Part shown: positions 8,681 through 17,251 of the stretch, one piece after another
How the letters are laid out: every line of letters begins with the position of its first letter
How positions within the stretch are numbered: position 1 is the stretch's first letter
Origin: Chloroflexi bacterium UBA4730
Lineage (GTDB): Bacteria > Chloroflexota > Limnocylindria > P2-11E
Assembly (NCBI GenBank): GCA_002404155.1
Contig: DHJC01000058.1
Location: forward strand, 1 to 64,000
Direction: 5' to 3'
DNA length: 64,000 nucleotides
Position numbers and translations under genes: made by a program
The notes under the pieces: generated by a model
Database searches by the model: none
Told to the model about the DNA's origin: nothing
What the model saw: the letters and a program-made list of their open reading frames with translations, nothing else

Positions 8681-9676
8681 CTACGCGCGATTCTTCGGTC
8701 TCTTGCCATAGTCCACCAGTGCCGCTTCGATGTCAGCGGCGGTCAACTTGCGCAGCATTGACGCAAGTTCGTGCGAGTATTGGATTCCTCCGGTAACGCC
8801 CGAGACCACGCAGTAGCGTTTGTCCTGCTTGATCGCGTACTTCCAACTCAGGACTTGGAACAGGTAGGTCGTTGAGTAGCCGGACGGGAACTTGCCGATC
8901 CGTTCCAAAACAGCACTTCGTCTGAGTGGATGTGTGTCGTCGGGGCTGCGGTCACGAATGATCGTGAGAGGTCCATCGCCACCACCTCCGCCCTCCACAC
9001 CGATGACCGCGTCCGCTTGCGTGACCTTCTTCGCTGACTGCAGAACCACCTTGAAGTTCGTGAATAGCCGACCCGTGTCCTCCCCGGCTTCACCGACGAG
9101 GGCTGCCGCTCGGGCAATCTCCTGGATGAACTGGTCGATGGCCGGATCGCCACGACCACTTACTTCGTTGAGGTATTGCACCGGATCAATCGGTGGCGCG
9201 AGACCGAGTGGCAAGAGGTCCCAGGTGATGTCTTGCGACAACCTGTGGCCGAACACGCTTTCAAGGAGCCTTGCGTAGTTGACGACTGCGGGCTGCGCTA
9301 ACCCGTAGACCAGTCGCCCAAAATCGTGAACGTTGTAGAAGTGCACGGCGTTGTCGCGATAGGTTTCGATCAATTGCAGGTTCTGCCGGATCGCGGCGGT
9401 CGGAGTACCGCTAGGCAGATGAGGGACGCAGCGCTCCAGGGCGTCCTTCATAGCCAGCGTTCTGTAAGGAGTGCGACGGTCCTTTGGGTAGTAGATGGAC
9501 TGTCGCGCTTTCGAGAGGATGGCTTTGAAGAGCAGTTCCCACGCATTCAACAGAAGGATGACGAAGGACTCGTCGCGGTATTCGATACGCGGCTTGTTGT
9601 ACAACTCGATGGCGGCCAAAAGAGCCGAGCGACTGTTCTTGACCAGGTGTCGCGATGACCCCTGATAGTTCATCAA
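8681..9676 (-). CDS. DUF3644 domain protein
   Basis: 331 residues. The first half matches DUF3644: LVKNSRSALLAAIELYNKP, FVILLLNAWELLFKAILSKA and LIETYRDNAVHFYN. It is a helical domain with features of HEPN-like folds; YRDNAVH is close to, but not a strict example of, an R-x4-6-H RNase motif. The C-terminal part has a winged-helix-like composition (LRRSAVLERIGKFPSGYSTT). DUF3644 genes are found next to restriction and other defence genes. It is transcribed divergently from the 9,800 gene. Confidence 0.75.
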   Translation of the reverse strand: MMNYQGSSRHLVKNSRSALLAAIELYNKPRIEYRDESFVILLLNAWELLFKAILSKARQSIYYPKDRRTPYRTLAMKDALERCVPHLPSGTPTAAIRQNLQLIETYRDNAVHFYNVHDFGRLVYGLAQPAVVNYARLLESVFGHRLSQDITWDLLPLGLAPPIDPVQYLNEVSGRGDPAIDQFIQEIARAAALVGEAGEDTGRLFTNFKVVLQSAKKVTQADAVIGVEGGGGGDGPLTIIRDRSPDDTHPLRRSAVLERIGKFPSGYSTTYLFQVLSWKYAIKQDKRYCVVSGVTGGIQYSHELASMLRKLTAADIEAALVDYGKRPKNRA

Positions 9677-9799
9677 GGCAAGGCTACAGACTGATTCCAG
9701 AGCCTTGCGCAGTCCGCCGGTGGCGATGTGCAGGTCGTCTGCCGGTGCGGGCGTGCGACGCCGATGCTTCGGTCCACCTCCTGCCGCATCCTATTGAGC

Positions 9800-10669
9800 G
9801 TGCAGCCGAGTATCGCGCCCGTCGATCGCCGACTGGAGCGGGCGCAGCAGCACATCGACGGCTTGCACTCGGAGATGGCCAAGGCCTTCGTCGAATACGG
9901 AACGTATGACGTTTCGCATGAGTGCGACGTGCAAACCCGCGAGCACGCGTTCTGGCTGAACGTACACGAGACTCCCGATCCCATCCGGTGGGGTGTGCTG
10001 ATCGGTGATTCCGTCCACCAAAGTCGGGCTGCTCTGGACAACCTCGCTTATCAACTCAGCCTGATCACGACGAATGGCCGTCACGTCGGCGGGACGGCCT
10101 TTCCGATCTTGGATCACCCTGACCGATGGGCCGAGGTGTTTCCCCCTACATCCGCTAAGGCGGGACAGTTCACGTCTCGCAGCGGCGAACACAAACTTCG
10201 GAAAGTTCCACCCTTGGCCAAGGACATGATCAAGAGTCTGCAGCCCTCCAACGGAAAGGCAGGGATGAACAGGTTCGCGGAGGGACCGCAGACGGACGAC
10301 CGCATCCGCCGCAGCCTTCTCATCCTCGAACAGTTCTGGAATATGGATAAACACCGCGTTCCCGCGACGGCCATCACTGCCGGATTTCTCGCACCCCCCG
10401 ACACATCGGGTATTGCCTTTCGCGGCACATCCGTGCTCGGCGGTGTTCCGGTTACGTTCGGGTACAAACTCCCGTTTGCAGACCGCACAAAATTGGTCTC
10501 GTGGACTCCCCTCGATCCATTCGGAGTCGTGCCAATGGAGGGCGAGTTCCGTCCTTTCGTACTTTTCGAGGAGGGTGGGCCGGGCGACGACCAGTCAGTC
10601 CGGGGCACGCTCCAAACCTGCCTGAATGACGTGCGTGCCGTTGTGGACCGCTTCCGGAAGTTTTTCTAG
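9800..10669 (+). CDS. hypothetical protein
   Basis: About 289 residues from a GTG at 9,800. An in-frame upstream reading from 9,728 is cysteine/arginine-rich and unlikely to be coded. Visible features are a helical N-terminus (RRLERAQQHIDGLHSEMAKA), IRWGVLIGDSVHQSRAALDN and FWNMDKHRVP. The 'GD..H..R.ALDNL.Y.L' helix and 'W..DKHR' motif recur in uncharacterised bacterial proteins, often annotated only as hypothetical. I do not recognise a function. It converges on the RusA-like gene, and the two stop codons overlap at 10,666-10,669. Confidence 0.65.
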   Translation: MQPSIAPVDRRLERAQQHIDGLHSEMAKAFVEYGTYDVSHECDVQTREHAFWLNVHETPDPIRWGVLIGDSVHQSRAALDNLAYQLSLITTNGRHVGGTAFPILDHPDRWAEVFPPTSAKAGQFTSRSGEHKLRKVPPLAKDMIKSLQPSNGKAGMNRFAEGPQTDDRIRRSLLILEQFWNMDKHRVPATAITAGFLAPPDTSGIAFRGTSVLGGVPVTFGYKLPFADRTKLVSWTPLDPFGVVPMEGEFRPFVLFEEGGPGDDQSVRGTLQTCLNDVRAVVDRFRKFF

Positions 10670-11272
10670 TCAGTTACGACCAGCGCGAGCGAGATTTGCC
10701 GGGCTACCGGAACGTCGCCCCCGCTGCGAAGCCCTCCCAGTTGGCGTTCACGAAGTCGAACTCGAACAACCGCCATCGAATCGATCAGGGGCTTGATCGG
10801 CCCGGTAAAGCCGAAGTCGCCGATGGCGGCCGAATCGCTGTCGAACGCCAGTGACAGAGCCAACGCGCTGTTGGGTTCGCCGTAGACCGGCTGGCCGCGC
10901 AACTCCGGGACCTCGACGTGGGGCTTCAATGACCGGGTGAGCGGTGCAGCGATGCGGACCATCAACGCTTCAGTCGGAGGGGTGGGCGGAGTCTCGTCTG
11001 AGATACCAACACCAGGCGACTTGCCCTGACTCACTTCGATCCACGCGCTCGACGCCTGCGGCGCGACGTTGTCGAGGACAAGTTTGGCGAGATTGTCGAT
11101 GTCGAACGGGTTACCGCCTCGCGTGAGACTCGCGACCACGAAGCGCAGGCGAGGACAAGCGATTAGGTGCGCCCATCGCGGATCGGATCGCCGTGACCCA
11201 GGCACTCTCCCGCTCGCGGTTCCCGCCCAGGAAGATCATGGGTTCGCCCGACACGAAGACTTCACGGCTCAC
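10666..11272 (-). pseudogene. RusA-like Holliday junction resolvase, probable frameshift
   Basis: Two frames together give a RusA-like protein. From GTG 11,272, preceded by a GGAGG site, the first frame reads VSREVFVSGEP and RESAWVTAIRSAMGAPNR. A second frame continues RLRFVVASLTRGGNPFDIDN and NLAKLVLDNV, where the D-x-DN-L-x-K motif is the RusA active-site signature. The frames meet at about 11,150-11,175. The usual following DDSQI strand is replaced by AWIEVSQGKSPGVGISDE, as in divergent relatives. If translated from 11,205 only, the product lacks its first strand. Assembly error or real decay cannot be separated here. Confidence 0.55.
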
Positions 11273-11357
11273 ATGCCCTCCGATGCCCGCAATTCCCGCA
11301 GGCTCTCGCCGTCAGGCGGCGGCTCCAGAGTTGGCGTTCATTCCTTTACGCCCAGCG

Positions 11358-12074
11358 CTAGGTGTCCTCGCCATATTTCTGGACCGCAGGTAGACCCTTG
11401 ACGCGCTTGCGTGGGCGCTGAGTCGATCCTGCCGTGTCTTGCCGACCGCTTAGGGCAACAGGCCCAGGCTCTGGGACTTCGCATGCGGCCAACCACCGGT
11501 CGAGCCGTAGGTACTTCCCAGCGCGCGTGGTGTCGACAACGCAGCGACGACCTGCGGCCGCCAACCACGCGGACCCGCGCCGATCCAGGAACTGTCGGAG
11601 ACTAGCCAATTCGGGTGCGGCCAGGAACGTCGCGTGCTCCCGGTCGGACAACGTGCGTCCAGTAAGTTCGGACCAAAGCGCTATCAAAGGCTCTTCTTCA
11701 GTCTCTACGTACTGCGCTGTCTCGCAGGCCGCGAGCCATCGAGCAACGCTGACTTCCTTGCCGCCACGTCGCGCTTCGTCCACCCTGCGACGAAGTCGCG
11801 CCGACAGCCACTCGGGCCCGCGCCGCTTCAGGAACTCTCGGAGGCCCGGCACTTCATCGGCAGCCAGGAACCTCGCGACCTCGCGGTCGGACAGCGTGCG
11901 TCCTATGCGGTCGGTCCAAATCTTGATCAGCGGATCTGCCCGTTGTTCGCGCACCGGTACCGAAAGTAGGCGTCCGCCGACCAGCGTTGCAACCCTCCAT
12001 AGGCTGTGCGTGACCGCGCGGCGGTCAGAGGGCGAGGAGGTCCGTTCCGGGCGTGACCACCATTCTTCTGACAT
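11358..12074 (-). CDS. hypothetical protein made of two copies of a 72-residue domain
   Basis: 238 residues with an obvious internal duplication. Residues 47-118 and 128-199 align throughout: each starts xPLIxxW, continues GRTLSDRE..xFLAA and LRxFLxRRG..WLxA, and ends RLxRWLAACE. The unit is helical with conserved Trp/Arg and no catalytic motif, suggesting a binding or scaffold domain. It starts divergently from the nuclease gene at 12,053; the two 5' ends overlap by 22 bp if both upstream starts are used. Sequence similar to its N-terminal coding region is also present upstream of the second nuclease copy. Function unknown. Confidence 0.65.
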   Translation of the reverse strand: MSEEWWSRPERTSSPSDRRAVTHSLWRVATLVGGRLLSVPVREQRADPLIKIWTDRIGRTLSDREVARFLAADEVPGLREFLKRRGPEWLSARLRRRVDEARRGGKEVSVARWLAACETAQYVETEEEPLIALWSELTGRTLSDREHATFLAAPELASLRQFLDRRGSAWLAAAGRRCVVDTTRAGKYLRLDRWLAACEVPEPGPVALSGRQDTAGSTQRPRKRVKGLPAVQKYGEDT

Positions 12075-13021
12075 GGAATCCTGAGAAGTGGCCTTGGCGA
12101 ACCTACAAACGCGATATCAAACGGTCGATGCACGGCCCCGTTCGGACAGACCACAGCGTCGCAAGGGAAAAGGGAGTGTCGCCAGGCGACCGGGCGTTCC
12201 TGCTCCGACAGGGTCGTCATGAACGGGGACTCGTCGCGAGCGGCAGCATCACGAGTGAGATTCATCCCGACAAGCATTGGGATGGGTCAGGTCGAGTCAC
12301 GAATTACTGCGATGTCGAATGGGACGCCATCGTCGGCCCCGACGAACGCCTGCCCACTGAGGTTCTGCAACGGCGACTGCCCTCAGTGCATTGGCGGCCG
12401 CAGCAATCCGGCACCGAGATCAAGCCACCCGCTGATCGCGCGCTCGAGCGACTTTGGCGAGATCACTTGGCGCAGATCGGGCGGGTCTCAAGCGCCCACC
12501 GACGTGGCAACTCGGCCGCCGAGCACAAGCCGACCGGCATCCCGAAGGGTCGAGCGCATGGACCTGTCGGCACCGCTTATCGCGAGGCAGCCGAGGACAC
12601 CGCTAGCCGCACCCGCGACCCATGGACGGTCGATCCCGATGTCATCGACCGAGGACTACGCGGACACGCCACGACCCAGAACGCGGCCGCGAAACATCTG
12701 CGTGAACTTGGCATCGGGCCTCGGTCGCCTCGACCGGGAGAGCCGACGTTCGATTTGGCGTGGGAAGCGGACGGGATCGCCTTCGTCGCAGAGGTCAAGA
12801 GCCTGACCAGCGCGAACGAGGAACAGCAACTGCGCCTTGGGCTCGGCCAAGTGCTCCGGTATCGGCAACTGCTCCGAAATGGTGGTCGAGCCGCTGAGGC
12901 CTACCTCATCGTCGAGCGGCCGCCCGCGGACCCCGCGTGGGATTCGCTGTGCCAAGCACTTGGCGTCGTGTTGACCTATCCGTCGCGATTCGAGAAGACC
13001 GAGTGGAGGCACGATGGCTGA
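12053..13021 (+). CDS. EVE/PUA-like domain fused to PD-(D/E)XK nuclease, copy 1
   Basis: 322 residues from GTG 12,053. Residues 1-130 have the pattern of EVE-like modified-base readers: ILLTWNPEKWPW, PGDRAFLLRQG, RGLVASGSITSE and the HW..Q.SG motif at HWRPQQSGTEI. Residues 185-320 form a restriction-nuclease-like domain: TTQNAAAKHLRELG helix, the acidic strand FDLAW, and FVAEVKSL carrying the E-x-K pair, then a Q-rich helix LRLGLGQVLRYRQLL. The fusion suggests a modification-dependent DNA endonuclease, comparable in logic to EVE-HNH enzymes such as VcaM4I. Substrate is unknown. It overlaps the next gene by 8 bp. Confidence 0.7.
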   Translation: MTTILLTWNPEKWPWRTYKRDIKRSMHGPVRTDHSVAREKGVSPGDRAFLLRQGRHERGLVASGSITSEIHPDKHWDGSGRVTNYCDVEWDAIVGPDERLPTEVLQRRLPSVHWRPQQSGTEIKPPADRALERLWRDHLAQIGRVSSAHRRGNSAAEHKPTGIPKGRAHGPVGTAYREAAEDTASRTRDPWTVDPDVIDRGLRGHATTQNAAAKHLRELGIGPRSPRPGEPTFDLAWEADGIAFVAEVKSLTSANEEQQLRLGLGQVLRYRQLLRNGGRAAEAYLIVERPPADPAWDSLCQALGVVLTYPSRFEKTEWRHDG

Positions 13022-13916
13022 AGCCCCTGCGCGGTGGGACCCGCTCGATATGACGGCGGTCGAGGGAATTCGTTCGTTCGAGGCCGACCAGCCGAAAGCC
13101 ATCGAGAGCGTCGTTCGGACGCCATGCGACGTTCTTCGAATGACTCAGGCGCTCTTGCTCAACGGAGCCGCAGCCGCCCTTCCACATGCGCGGGGTAAGG
13201 ACCACGAAACGCCCTTGTTCTTCCTACTTCACAGCGTCGCAGATGACATGAGGCAGGCCGAGTTGAATCTTTGGCTGGGTTACACCGTGCCGATCTCGTG
13301 GGCTCTGCGGGATGCGTTGGAGGCCACCGCTCTCGCTGTGTTGATGTGGAAGGACCCGACTCGATCAGCGGAATATTGGAACGGCCGCGAATTCGCACCC
13401 GGGAAGGTTCGGAAGCACCTCGAGGACCTCGGGTTGTGGTCGGGAATGGTTGGCTCACTTTGGCTGACGTACACGATGCTGTCAGGAGTTACTCACCCAA
13501 CCGTGGACCGACTGCTGCAAATCATGGATGAGCGCGAGACCGACGCCGGAGTCGTCCACACATTCAATGCTGGTGGCACGCGGGACGAGGGGCGGCTTCG
13601 GACGTTTGCGGGTTTGGCGGTCGGGTGTTGCGTGGACGTGGCAATGCTTTTCGAACCTGTCCTTACGAGTTACTTGTCGGACCAACAGGGAGAGATCCTC
13701 GGCTCGTGTGCTCGCGATGTCGCGCGGAAGGCCGCCGAGGTCCTTGAGTCAAACCTTGCCGTTCGGCATGAGAAGCCGATAGATCCCGGCGAGGCCGCTG
13801 AGTACGAGCGCGCCATGCACAAGCGCATCGACAAGCCGATGGCGATGTTTCAAGAAGCGCTTGAGGCACTCGAGAAATCGGCCCGCGAGGTCAACGGCGC
13901 AAAAGAACCCTCGTAG
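13014..13916 (+). CDS. hypothetical partner protein of the copy-1 nuclease
   Basis: 300 residues, mostly helical, no signal peptide. ATG 13,014 overlaps the nuclease stop, so the two are translationally coupled. Notable segments are LFFLLHSVADDMRQAELNLW, ALRDALEATALAVLMWKDP and TMLSGVTHP. These resemble helical proteins of unknown function with conserved Arg and His that are often found in defence loci, but no R-x4-6-H HEPN active site is evident. Likely an accessory or immunity partner; this is inference from coupling only. Confidence 0.6.
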   Translation: MAEAPARWDPLDMTAVEGIRSFEADQPKAIESVVRTPCDVLRMTQALLLNGAAAALPHARGKDHETPLFFLLHSVADDMRQAELNLWLGYTVPISWALRDALEATALAVLMWKDPTRSAEYWNGREFAPGKVRKHLEDLGLWSGMVGSLWLTYTMLSGVTHPTVDRLLQIMDERETDAGVVHTFNAGGTRDEGRLRTFAGLAVGCCVDVAMLFEPVLTSYLSDQQGEILGSCARDVARKAAEVLESNLAVRHEKPIDPGEAAEYERAMHKRIDKPMAMFQEALEALEKSAREVNGAKEPS

Positions 13917-13928
13917 TCAAGACGGCAA

Positions 13929-14156
13929 CTACTTCGTCGTCGCGAGGATGTCCTGCTTCTTGATGTCGAACTCGATCTGGCTCAGGACCCCGCTCTTCCT
14001 CAACTCGTGGAGGCTGCGTAGATTCCTCTCCATCAGTTGGCGCTGGTCAGGCGCGCGTCCCAGGAACAAGTCCTTCGCCCGCTGCATCTCGTCGGCGGTA
14101 ATGATGCCGTCGTTGACTAGCGCTTGGAGAGTGCGCAACTGGGTTGCCAGATCCAC
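13929..14156 (-). CDS. double SHOCT-domain protein
   Basis: 75 residues from GTG 14,156. It contains two SHOCT-like units: LRTLQALVNDGIITADEMQR followed by AKDLFLG, and LRSLHELRKSGVLSQIEFDI followed by KKQDILA. SHOCT modules are short helical hairpins of unknown function, often at the ends of membrane or DNA-binding proteins. The reading before the GTG is antisense to the helicase fragment, so the original 5' end may have been lost at the junction near 14,152. Confidence 0.6.
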   Translation of the reverse strand: MDLATQLRTLQALVNDGIITADEMQRAKDLFLGRAPDQRQLMERNLRSLHELRKSGVLSQIEFDIKKQDILATTK

Positions 14157-15045
14157 CGGAGCCGTCCTCGTGCGCGTCAACCGAGCGACCGTCCAGTTCG
14201 AGGAAGCGTTCGCACGAGCGCGCATCCCCTACCGCGTAGAGGAAGGCGGCTTCTTGCAGCGTCCCGCCGTCGCCGCAGCGATCCGGATGCTGCGGTCGGC
14301 CACCGGGGCGGTGCTGGAGGCCGTCGAACGAACCGTTCTCGCCGGAGGGGTGCGGCCCGGCGAAACAGAGGACTCCCAACACGTCCAGGACCTAGAGACG
14401 CTCATGGAACTCGCTCGGGAGTACACGGCTGCGCATCCGGGCAGTGACCTGGCAGCATTCCTGGGCGATCTCGACGAGCGGTTCAGTCAACGGGATGATG
14501 CGGCCGACGGTCGGGGCGTCCGGCTCATGACCTACCACAACGCCAAGGGCATGGAATTCGACGCCGTCTTCCTCCCGAGACTGATCACTGGAGAGTTGCC
14601 CTATCGGTCCAAGCGCGCCGAGACGCCACAGGATGAGGAGCGACGACTCCTCTATGTCGGCATCACCCGGGCGCGACAGCACTTGTTCGTTACTCGCTCC
14701 GGTGCGCCTTCGGCATTCTGGCGGGAACTCATGCCTCCCCGACCGACGATGGCAAGGGTGCCTTCCCGAATTGCTGCGGGAAGTTCGTCTGGGCCAATGA
14801 GCAAACCGAATGCCTATAACGGAGTGGACCTCAGCGGTTCGCTATTGGATGTGCTGAAACGATGGCGCGACCTCCTCTACCGGAGGCCGCAATTCACGAT
14901 CTTTCAGGACCGCGAACTACAGGCCGTCGCCGAAGCGGCGCCGAAGACAAGGGATGACCTACGGATAGCCTTGGGGTCCAGTGACAAGGCGGACAAGTAC
15001 GCGCTCGAACTACTGGACCTGATCGGCCGGAAGAATGCACGTTGA
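14152..15045 (+). pseudogene. UvrD/PcrA-type helicase C-terminal fragment with HRDC-like tail
   Basis: The sequence begins abruptly inside a helicase domain (GAVLVRVNRATVQFEEAFAR) and contains the superfamily 1 motifs VRLMTYHNAKGMEFDAVFLP and DEERRLLYVGITRARQHLFV (motifs V and VI). The last 70 residues (LKRWRDLLYRRP ... LQAVAEAAP ... YALELLDLI) resemble an HRDC DNA-binding domain. Walker A and the rest of domain 1A are absent, so it cannot be an active helicase. The open frame upstream of 14,152 is antisense to the SHOCT gene and not part of the protein. It may still be translated with the small gene at 15,059. Confidence 0.75.
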
Positions 15046-15058
15046 GGAGAGGACTTAC

Positions 15059-15301
15059 ATGGCGAGCACCGACACGAAGGCATCGATTCTCACGCGGCTG
15101 CGCCGCGTCAAACACAAGGAAACACCCAAAGGGCTAAGCCTCAATGTCTACATCTACATCAACAAGGGCGGGAGCGGCACGGTCGTGGTGAACGGTCCTG
15201 GAGGGGTCAATGTGCCGTTTGGCAACATTGGCCAAGGTATCGCTGTCATGGCAGAACTTATGGGGGCCAAGGCGGTTGTAGCCGCAAGGAAGAAGGCTTG
15301 A
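15059..15301 (+). CDS. small hypothetical protein, glycine/valine-rich
   Basis: 80 residues. ATG 15,059 follows a GAGGAGAGG ribosome site at 15,045-15,053 and starts 14 bases after the helicase fragment's stop. The N-terminus is basic (ASILTRLRRVKHKETPKG). The middle, LNVYIYINKGGSGTVVVNGP, predicts beta strands. The function is not recognised. Good codon use and a clear ribosome site support a real gene. Confidence 0.6.
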   Translation: MASTDTKASILTRLRRVKHKETPKGLSLNVYIYINKGGSGTVVVNGPGGVNVPFGNIGQGIAVMAELMGAKAVVAARKKA

Positions 15302-15485
15302 TTGACGGTCGCCACAGCCGGGCTGACGCGTGTTGATTGAGAGCAGCCAGCGACTGCTTGTCGAGAATGTCTGATCACCGAATTGGCGGCCGACCGACGA
15401 CTTGAACCGAGTCGCTCCCGAAACCTAGACCTGATGTGGGCGTCGGGCCACCGGTCGTGGGATGTGGAGCAGTCGCGTGCATCGC

Positions 15486-15713
15486 CTAGTCCTTATGGAA
15501 GTGCGTGTTGTCATCTGGATGGCCACAGTTCCATTCGGTTGCATCCCGTCTCATGTGTATGTCGTAGCCGCTCTCCAGCAACCAGCGACGCACCAAGAAC
15601 AGGAACTTGTTCCCCTGATTGACCGGCCTTAGTTCATGGAAGGCCTCGTACTCGACATAGCCGTCCCTAGCGACACAGTCAGCCGCGATTTCGAGGACCC
15701 TCTGCTCATTCAT
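15486..15713 (-). CDS. small hypothetical protein
   Basis: 75 residues starting MNEQRVLEIAADCVARDGY and ending HPDDNTHFHKD. It contains FLVRRWLLESGYDIHMRRDA and one pair of Cys. Composition is protein-like, but no family is recognised. It is transcribed divergently from the HNH gene, and 184 bases without features separate it from the 15,301 gene. Confidence 0.5.
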   Translation of the reverse strand: MNEQRVLEIAADCVARDGYVEYEAFHELRPVNQGNKFLFLVRRWLLESGYDIHMRRDATEWNCGHPDDNTHFHKD

Positions 15714-15731
15714 CCAGCCGGAATAGATTAG

Positions 15732-16109
15732 GTGCCGCCGATGGAGAACGACTCAGAGAAGCAACTCGCCATCACGCTGAACAATGCGCAGCGGGATGCC
15801 GCTCGCGCGATTCTCGATCATGTCCGTGGTGAGATTGATCGTCTCTCAAACGGGGACGCGGACGTGCTGTTCGCGGCTCGCCGATACATCAAAGCCCGCC
15901 TTCAATTGGACGAGCGTGGCGCGGCCCAGCAGCGGGGGCGGCTCCGGACGCGGCTGTTCGACCGACAGCAGGGCAAATGCACGATCTGCGCAAAACCACT
16001 GGCGAAGTTGTCCGGCGCTCACGTCCATCGGGTCGGGCCGGGTGGCTATACGGAGGAGAACACGATCCTCGTCCACCCTGAGTGCCACGAGCGGCACCAC
16101 CGCGACTGA
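15732..16109 (+). CDS. HNH endonuclease-like protein
   Basis: 125 residues. The C-terminal 45 residues form an HNH zinc finger: CTICAKPL, AHVHRVGPGGYTEENTILVH with the His-Asn pair, and PECHERHH closing the metal site. The N-terminal 75 residues are helical and basic. It probably starts at ATG 15,741, although GTG 15,732 is also possible. HNH proteins in defence islands are usually DNA nucleases. It precedes the AlbA_2 gene by 16 bases and is probably co-transcribed. Confidence 0.8.
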   Translation: MPPMENDSEKQLAITLNNAQRDAARAILDHVRGEIDRLSNGDADVLFAARRYIKARLQLDERGAAQQRGRLRTRLFDRQQGKCTICAKPLAKLSGAHVHRVGPGGYTEENTILVHPECHERHHRD

Positions 16110-16125
16110 CAACGCGACGAGCCGA

Positions 16126-17208
16126 ATGGATTACGTCGACTGGATTGAGCGCGTACTGAATGCCATGGCGGTGGCGGTCGCCGGTAACCACGACGCACGG
16201 ATCGCGGGAATCTCGATTTGGGAGGTCGCCAGGCGGCTCGATCTGGGCATCGACCCGATGGCTCCGGAGTTTCACGGATCGGACGAACGCATGGCCCTTA
16301 TCGACGCAGTGAATGACCTGAGCCAAATGAACCTGGCGGTCGGGATGACTGAGACCGGCAACTACTTTTCGGTGAAGTTGACCGACGAAGGTCGCCGCGG
16401 CGCGACGGCGTCGCTCCGCGGGTCGTGGCCATCGGTCTTTACGCAGGTGAGGATCGACGATGAGATGCGGCAGTTTCTTCAGGCGGCTGTCGCGCGATCA
16501 GAATTCAGGGCGGATCGGTTCGCGATGATGAGGGACACGACCGCAAAGGATGTTTTCGCAGACCTGGGCTGGCCGTGGCATCCATCGCACGCCACCGCCT
16601 TGACGAGCAGCCTTGAAGCCCACTCATGCATCCATGCCCACGCGACTCTTGGTGGCCCCATCGACGTTCGCGTCACCTACGTCGGTGTCGTGGTAGGCAC
16701 CCGGGAACAGCAGACGAAAGATCAGAAACGGCTCGGCGAGTTGCTGGACGATTGGGAAACGTCGACCGTCGACTTCAAACGAGAACTCGCGCTTACTTCC
16801 AAGGATGCCCGCCTCGACTTCGCCCACGACGTGCTCACGCTCGCAAACGTTCAGGGCCGCCAACCGCGGGCCATCGTCATCGGCTTCGACCCGAAGACGC
16901 GCGCGCCGTTCAAGAGCGTCGACCCCGCCATCACGCAGGACCGATTGGAAGACATTGTGAACGGGAACACACTTGGTCGGCCGCCGGAGGTCAGATGGCG
17001 AACGATCTTCTGGCGCGGCATCACCGCGGGCCTCGTGGAGATCATTCGTGATCCGGCCGCATTGCCGTATCGCTCAAAGGGGATCCTTCGTGAAAGGTAC
17101 GGCAGCGATGTGCTCGTTCGTCGAGGGACGCACAGCGCGGTTGCGGACGAGAAGGAAGTGGCCGATCTCGAAGTTGAGGCGGCGCGCGCCCGCGATCGAA
17201 ATAGATGA
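16126..17208 (+). CDS. AlbA_2 (Schlafen-type) domain protein
   Basis: 360 residues from ATG 16,126. Residues 205-330 match the AlbA_2 putative nucleic-acid-binding domain shared with Schlafen proteins: WETSTVDFKRELALTSKD, LDFAHDVLTLANVQGRQPRA, IVIGFDP and SKGILRERYGSDVLVRRGT. The N-terminal 110 residues look like a winged-helix unit (IWEVARRLDLGIDP ... VKLTDEGRRGA). Such proteins act as regulators or nucleases in defence loci. No ATPase motif is present. It lies directly downstream of the HNH gene. Confidence 0.75.
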   Translation: MDYVDWIERVLNAMAVAVAGNHDARIAGISIWEVARRLDLGIDPMAPEFHGSDERMALIDAVNDLSQMNLAVGMTETGNYFSVKLTDEGRRGATASLRGSWPSVFTQVRIDDEMRQFLQAAVARSEFRADRFAMMRDTTAKDVFADLGWPWHPSHATALTSSLEAHSCIHAHATLGGPIDVRVTYVGVVVGTREQQTKDQKRLGELLDDWETSTVDFKRELALTSKDARLDFAHDVLTLANVQGRQPRAIVIGFDPKTRAPFKSVDPAITQDRLEDIVNGNTLGRPPEVRWRTIFWRGITAGLVEIIRDPAALPYRSKGILRERYGSDVLVRRGTHSAVADEKEVADLEVEAARARDRNR

Positions 17209-17251
17209 TTGGCATTGTCCTCGGCGCTGCCGACGCGCCAACGTTGCCGCG

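Noticed and set aside
13861..14151. Upstream extension of the helicase fragment
   Set aside because: It is antisense to the double-SHOCT gene, and homology to helicases begins only at 14,152.
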